From JBOHER01 sp050701115 (lineage in GTDB: Bacteria; Actinomycetota; Actinomycetes; Mycobacteriales; Pseudonocardiaceae), in assembly GCA_050701115.1 (NCBI GenBank), contig JBOHER010000339.1, forward strand, positions 1 through 16,703: a DNA stretch of 16,703 nt, written 5' to 3'. Below are positions 13,918-16,703 of the stretch, in pieces (the stretch's first letter is position 1; the number at the start of each line of letters is the position of its first letter). The notes beneath the pieces are model-generated. The model made no database searches. It saw only the letters and a list, made by a program, of their open reading frames with translations, and was not told the origin of the DNA. The position numbers were made by a program, and so were the translations under genes.

Positions 13918-13948
13918 GGTTGATGGCGGTTACAGACCATCCAGACTG

Positions 13949-13976
13949 GGTTTGTGGGTCTTGAAGACCACCAAAC
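13949..13976. repeat. 28-bp inverted repeat, copy B; hairpin downstream of proB
   Basis: This is the inverted partner of copy A (12880-12907). Its core GGTCTT-G-AAGACC is a perfect 6-bp palindrome and the outer TTTG/CAAA pairs extend it. It lies 9 bases after the proB stop in the direction of transcription, so it probably ends the obg-proB transcript. The gene between the copies is bounded on both sides by the same sequence. Confidence 0.8.
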
Positions 13977-13985
13977 GGCCACCTG

Positions 13986-15101
13986 TCAGCGCGTGAGGGG
14001 TACCAAGTCGTCAGCGTGTACGACTTCGCGGCGTTGCTCGGTGGGGAGGTCGTGGCTGGAGCGGCCGATGAGCTCTGGTAGCTCCCCTGCATCGAAGGAG
14101 ACCACGCCGCGGGCCACAACGCGCTGAGCCGGATCGACCAGGTCGACCACATCCCCCGCGACGAAATCGCCGTCCACTCCGGTCACCCCCGCGGCCAGCA
14201 GGGAGCGTCGCCTGCCGACCACAGCGGCCACCGCGCCGTCGTCCAGGTGCAGCCTGCCGGTCGTTCCCGCGGCGTAGCCCAGCCAGAACCGGCGCGCCGA
14301 CAGGCGGCTGTGCGCCGCCTTGAAAGCGGTGCCTACATCCGCCGTGTTCAGTGCGCGCTCGGCGTCGCCTGCACCTGCCAGGAGTACCGGAATCCCGGCA
14401 GCGGCGGCCGTCCGAGCGGCAGCCAGCTTGGAGACCATCCCGCCGGTGCCGAGCCCCGAACTGGACATCCCCACCGACAGACCGTCCACATCGGACGCAC
14501 CAGTCACCTCGGTGATCTTTCGGGTCGCGCCATGCCGGGGGTCCCCGTCATACAGCGCGTCCACATCGGACAACAGCAGCAGAGCATCGGCAGCGACCAG
14601 GTGCGCGACCAGCGCCGCCAGCCGGTCGTTGTCACCGAACCGGATCTCCTCGGTGGCAACGGTGTCGTTCTCGTTGACCACCGGAACCGCGCCGAGCGCC
14701 AGCAGCCGGGAAAAGGTCCGCTGAGCGTTGCGGTAGTGTGCCCTCCGCACGACGTCGTCCGAGGTCAGCAGCACCTGGCCCACGGTGAGCTGGTATCGCC
14801 CGAACGACTCTGCGTACGCATGCGCGAGTGCGAGTTGTCCCACACTCGCCGCGGCCTGCTGGGTGGCGAGATCCTTCGGCCGAACGGCAAGTGCCAGCGG
14901 AGAGATTCCCGCCCCGATCGCTCCCGAGGACACCACCACGACCTGGACACCCTGAGCTACCTTGCCGGCAACGGCGTCCACCAGAGCGTCCAGCTTGGAC
15001 CTGTCGAGCCCGTCCTGGGCCGTGGTCAGCGCCGAAGAGCCGACCTTGACGACCAGCCTCCCTGCGTTTACCACCGCATCGCGCGCAGCGGATCGCGTCA
15101 T
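13986..15101 (-). CDS. proB: Glutamate 5-kinase
   Basis: A 371-residue kinase that phosphorylates glutamate on the gamma carboxyl, the first step of proline synthesis. The amino-acid-kinase domain shows 'LVVKVGSSALT' (ATP phosphate loop), 'VVVVSSGAIGAGI', 'VPVVNENDTVATEEIRFGDNDRLAALVA' (glutamate binding) and 'GLGTGGMVSKLAAARTA'. A C-terminal PUA domain (about residues 275-365, 'GRLHLDDGAVAAVVGRRRSLL' onward) is present as in most bacterial ProB. The start is ATG 15099-15101 with GAGGAG five bases upstream; GTG 15102-15104 is an alternative, too close to the binding site. It overlaps the obg stop (TGATG), so the two are coupled. proA, the next enzyme, is not in the window. Confidence 0.97.
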   Translation of the reverse strand: MTRSAARDAVVNAGRLVVKVGSSALTTAQDGLDRSKLDALVDAVAGKVAQGVQVVVVSSGAIGAGISPLALAVRPKDLATQQAAASVGQLALAHAYAESFGRYQLTVGQVLLTSDDVVRRAHYRNAQRTFSRLLALGAVPVVNENDTVATEEIRFGDNDRLAALVAHLVAADALLLLSDVDALYDGDPRHGATRKITEVTGASDVDGLSVGMSSSGLGTGGMVSKLAAARTAAAAGIPVLLAGAGDAERALNTADVGTAFKAAHSRLSARRFWLGYAAGTTGRLHLDDGAVAAVVGRRRSLLAAGVTGVDGDFVAGDVVDLVDPAQRVVARGVVSFDAGELPELIGRSSHDLPTEQRREVVHADDLVPLTR

Positions 15102-16648
15102 CACGGCTCCTCGAGGTCCGCCTCAGCCGAGTCCTCGCCCACACCATCGGTCTCGGCCTGGTCACCGACACCAGCGCGCCTGATCCGCCGAGCTTCCTTG
15201 CGTTCGGCCGCGCCGACCCGGCTGTGGTCCTCGAGCCGAACATCGGTGCCGCGACCGGACAAGTGGGCGGCCACACCAGCTGGGGTCGACGGTTCCCAGT
15301 CGAACGTGACCTCGCCGATGGTGACCGCGCTGCCCGGTTGCGCCCCTGCCTTCGCCAAGGCCTCCTCGACACCGAGTCGCGCCAGCCGGTCGGCGAGGTA
15401 CCCGACAGCTTCGTCGTTGGCGAAGTTGGTCTGACGGATCCAGCGCAGCGGCCGCTCGCCGCGCACGATGAAGCCGTCCTCGTCTTCGGGATCCCGCTGC
15501 ACGGAGAACCCGGCTTCGTCAACGGCAGCCGGGCGCAGCACGATCCGCTGCGGCTCGGGAGCCGGCTGAGCAGCCCGATACTCCTCGACTACCGCGCCAA
15601 GCGCATAAGTCAGTTCGCGCAGGCCCTGACGCGTTGCCGTCGAGACCTCGAATACCGGCAGCCCACGAGTCTCGAAGTCCGGCCGTACCAACTCGGCCAG
15701 TTCGGCCGCCTCAGGCACGTCGATCTTGTTCAGCACCACGACGCGCGGGCGAGACGCGAGCGCACCTCCCAGGCTCGGCGTGTAGCGCGCCAACTCCTTC
15801 TCGAGCGCGTCAACATCGGACAAGGGGTCCCGCCCAGGGTCGTAGGTCGCGCAGTCCACCACATGGACCAGCACAGCACACCGCTCGATGTGCCGCAGGA
15901 AGTCCAGGCCGAGCCCTTTACCCTCGCTGGCGCCGGGAATCAAACCCGGCACGTCGGCCATGGTGAACACGGGGCCGGTGCCTCTAGGGCCGGCGGGCCC
16001 GGTGCCGGTGCCTCTAGGGCCGGCGGGCCCGGTGCCGCCCGCGGTCACCACACCGAGATTGGGCACCAAGGTGGTGAACGGATAGTCGGCGATCTTGGGC
16101 CGTGCCGCCGACAACACGGAGATCAGCGAGGACTTGCCAGCCGAGGGGAAGCCGACAAGGCCCACATCGGCGACCGAGCGCAGTTCGAGCACCAGATCGC
16201 GTGACTCACCGTCCTCGCCGAGCAGCGCGAACCCGGGAGCCCTACGAGCCTTGGACGCCAACGCCGCGTTGCCCAGTCCACCCCGGCCGCCTTGGGCAGC
16301 CACAAAGGTCGTACCCGGACCGATCAAGTCGGCGAGCACCTCACCGTCGGTGGACAGCACCACGGTGCCGTCGGGCACCTTCAACTCGAGGCTCTCCCCC
16401 GCGGCGCCCGCGCGATTACCACCCTGGCCCTGCTTACCACTGCCTGCCAGGGCCTGCGCCCGGAAGTGGAAGTCCAGCAGGGTGTGCACGCCCGGGTCCA
16501 CCACAAGCAGCACGTCGCCGCCATTGCCACCGTTGCCGCCGTCGGGCCCGCCAAGGGGCTTGAACTTCTCCCGATGCACCGAGGCGCATCCGTTCCCACC
16601 GTTTCCGGCGGCAACATGGATCACCGCGCGGTCAACGAACCGGGACAT
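15101..16648 (-). CDS. obg: Obg family GTPase (ObgE/CgtA)
   Basis: A 515-residue GTPase involved in late 50S assembly and stringent control. The N-terminal glycine-rich Obg fold (residues 1-158) starts 'MSRFVDRAVIHVAAGNGGNG' and has the GGxGG-type repeats. The G domain has G1 GFPSAGKSS (167-175), switch I 'YPFTTLVPNLGVV', G3 DVPG (232-235) and G4 NKID (307-310). The actinobacterial-type C-terminal OCT domain follows ('GFIVRGERPLRWIRQTNFAN', 'FDWEPS'), with a charged tail ending near EEP. ATG 16646-16648 was chosen because GAGG lies eight bases upstream and the family begins here. Between switch I and G3 there is an insertion of two GTGPAGPRGT units (205-224), encoded by an exact DNA repeat. 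Codon AGA, rare in this genome style, occurs in both units. Confidence 0.97.
   Translation of the reverse strand: MSRFVDRAVIHVAAGNGGNGCASVHREKFKPLGGPDGGNGGNGGDVLLVVDPGVHTLLDFHFRAQALAGSGKQGQGGNRAGAAGESLELKVPDGTVVLSTDGEVLADLIGPGTTFVAAQGGRGGLGNAALASKARRAPGFALLGEDGESRDLVLELRSVADVGLVGFPSAGKSSLISVLSAARPKIADYPFTTLVPNLGVVTAGGTGPAGPRGTGTGPAGPRGTGPVFTMADVPGLIPGASEGKGLGLDFLRHIERCAVLVHVVDCATYDPGRDPLSDVDALEKELARYTPSLGGALASRPRVVVLNKIDVPEAAELAELVRPDFETRGLPVFEVSTATRQGLRELTYALGAVVEEYRAAQPAPEPQRIVLRPAAVDEAGFSVQRDPEDEDGFIVRGERPLRWIRQTNFANDEAVGYLADRLARLGVEEALAKAGAQPGSAVTIGEVTFDWEPSTPAGVAAHLSGRGTDVRLEDHSRVGAAERKEARRIRRAGVGDQAETDGVGEDSAEADLEEP
15974..16037. repeat. Exact 30-bp tandem duplication inside obg
   Basis: Units at 15975-16004 and 16005-16034 are identical, and the 30-base periodicity continues a few bases on each side. 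The unit starts CCGGTGCCTCTAGGGCCGGC. Thirty bases keep the reading frame and add ten residues per copy. Perfect identity, including the rare CTAG, suggests a recent duplication. Confidence 0.95.
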
Positions 16649-16703
16649 GATGCATACCTCTTTCGGAAAACCAGAAAGGGGCGGGCCGGAGCACATCCGG
16701 TCC
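16649..16703 (-). promoter_or_regulatory. Upstream region of obg
   Basis: On the minus strand the leader contains a 5-bp hairpin CCGGA/TCCGG (around 16684-16698) and a second pairing CTTTC/GAAAG (around 16660-16678) just before the ribosome binding site GAGG. In most bacteria rpmA (L27) lies immediately upstream, so the first hairpin may be an intergenic attenuator; rpmA itself is outside the window. Confidence 0.3.

Noticed and set aside
12874..13994. Target-site duplication CAGCGCG flanking the inverted-repeat unit
   Set aside because: The right-hand copy is 11 bases away from the repeat end and lies in the proB stop region, so it is not a direct flank and is likely chance in GC-rich DNA.
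12944..14152. Full 402-residue form of the AbiEi-like protein
   Set aside because: The first ~104 residues have no similarity to the family and would be translated across the copy B hairpin and the antisense of the proB 3' end; the family N-terminus fits ATG 13840.

Overview
The window is high-GC DNA with GTG starts, short or overlapping gene junctions and long GC-rich hairpin terminators without U-tracts. Together with the gene content this points to an actinomycete. The gene order lepA ... rpsT / holA ... comEC-comEA ... degV-octT-gpgP-rsfS-nadD ... proB-obg follows, from memory, the order on the Mycobacterium tuberculosis chromosome (Rv2404c to Rv2440c region). The style suggests Pseudonocardiales (an Amycolatopsis- or Saccharomonospora-like organism), but that genus-level guess is inference.

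Layout. 1-825: the 5' end of lepA and a small VOC-fold protein, both on the minus strand. 826-1384: a long structured leader and rpsT (ribosomal protein S20) on plus. 1397-1439: a near-perfect hairpin separates rpsT from the convergent holA (DNA polymerase III delta). 2441-4032: a divergent control region with a clear SAM-I riboswitch that covers the ribosome binding site of a lone threonine synthase gene. 3926-10699: a seven-gene minus-strand operon, transcribed nadD - rsfS - gpgP-like - octT-like - degV - comEA - comEC. It combines NAD synthesis, ribosome silencing, two enzymes related to mycobacterial methylglucose lipopolysaccharide synthesis, a fatty-acid-binding protein and the DNA-uptake pair. 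10752-12868: a RecQ-type helicase fused to a phosphoribosyltransferase domain, split by a one-base frameshift. 12880-13976: a 1.1-kb unit with 28-bp inverted ends that carries an AbiEi-like/DUF559-type nuclease-fold gene. 13986-16648: proB and obg in a translationally coupled pair.

Most of the window is housekeeping. The points worth a second look are: (1) the SAM riboswitch controlling a threonine-synthase paralogue inserted between comEC and holA; (2) the helicase-PRTase frameshift; (3) the inverted-repeat-bounded AbiEi/nuclease gene with a DnaA-box/hairpin in front of it; (4) an exact 30-bp tandem duplication giving a Gly/Pro-rich insertion inside the GTPase domain of Obg; (5) an 11-bp tandem repeat at the convergent comEC/thrC ends, where comEC reads 107 bp into thrC; and (6) the structured rpsT leader with a short upstream ORF ending in the Shine-Dalgarno. 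No tRNA, rRNA, CRISPR array, transposase or phage gene was seen.
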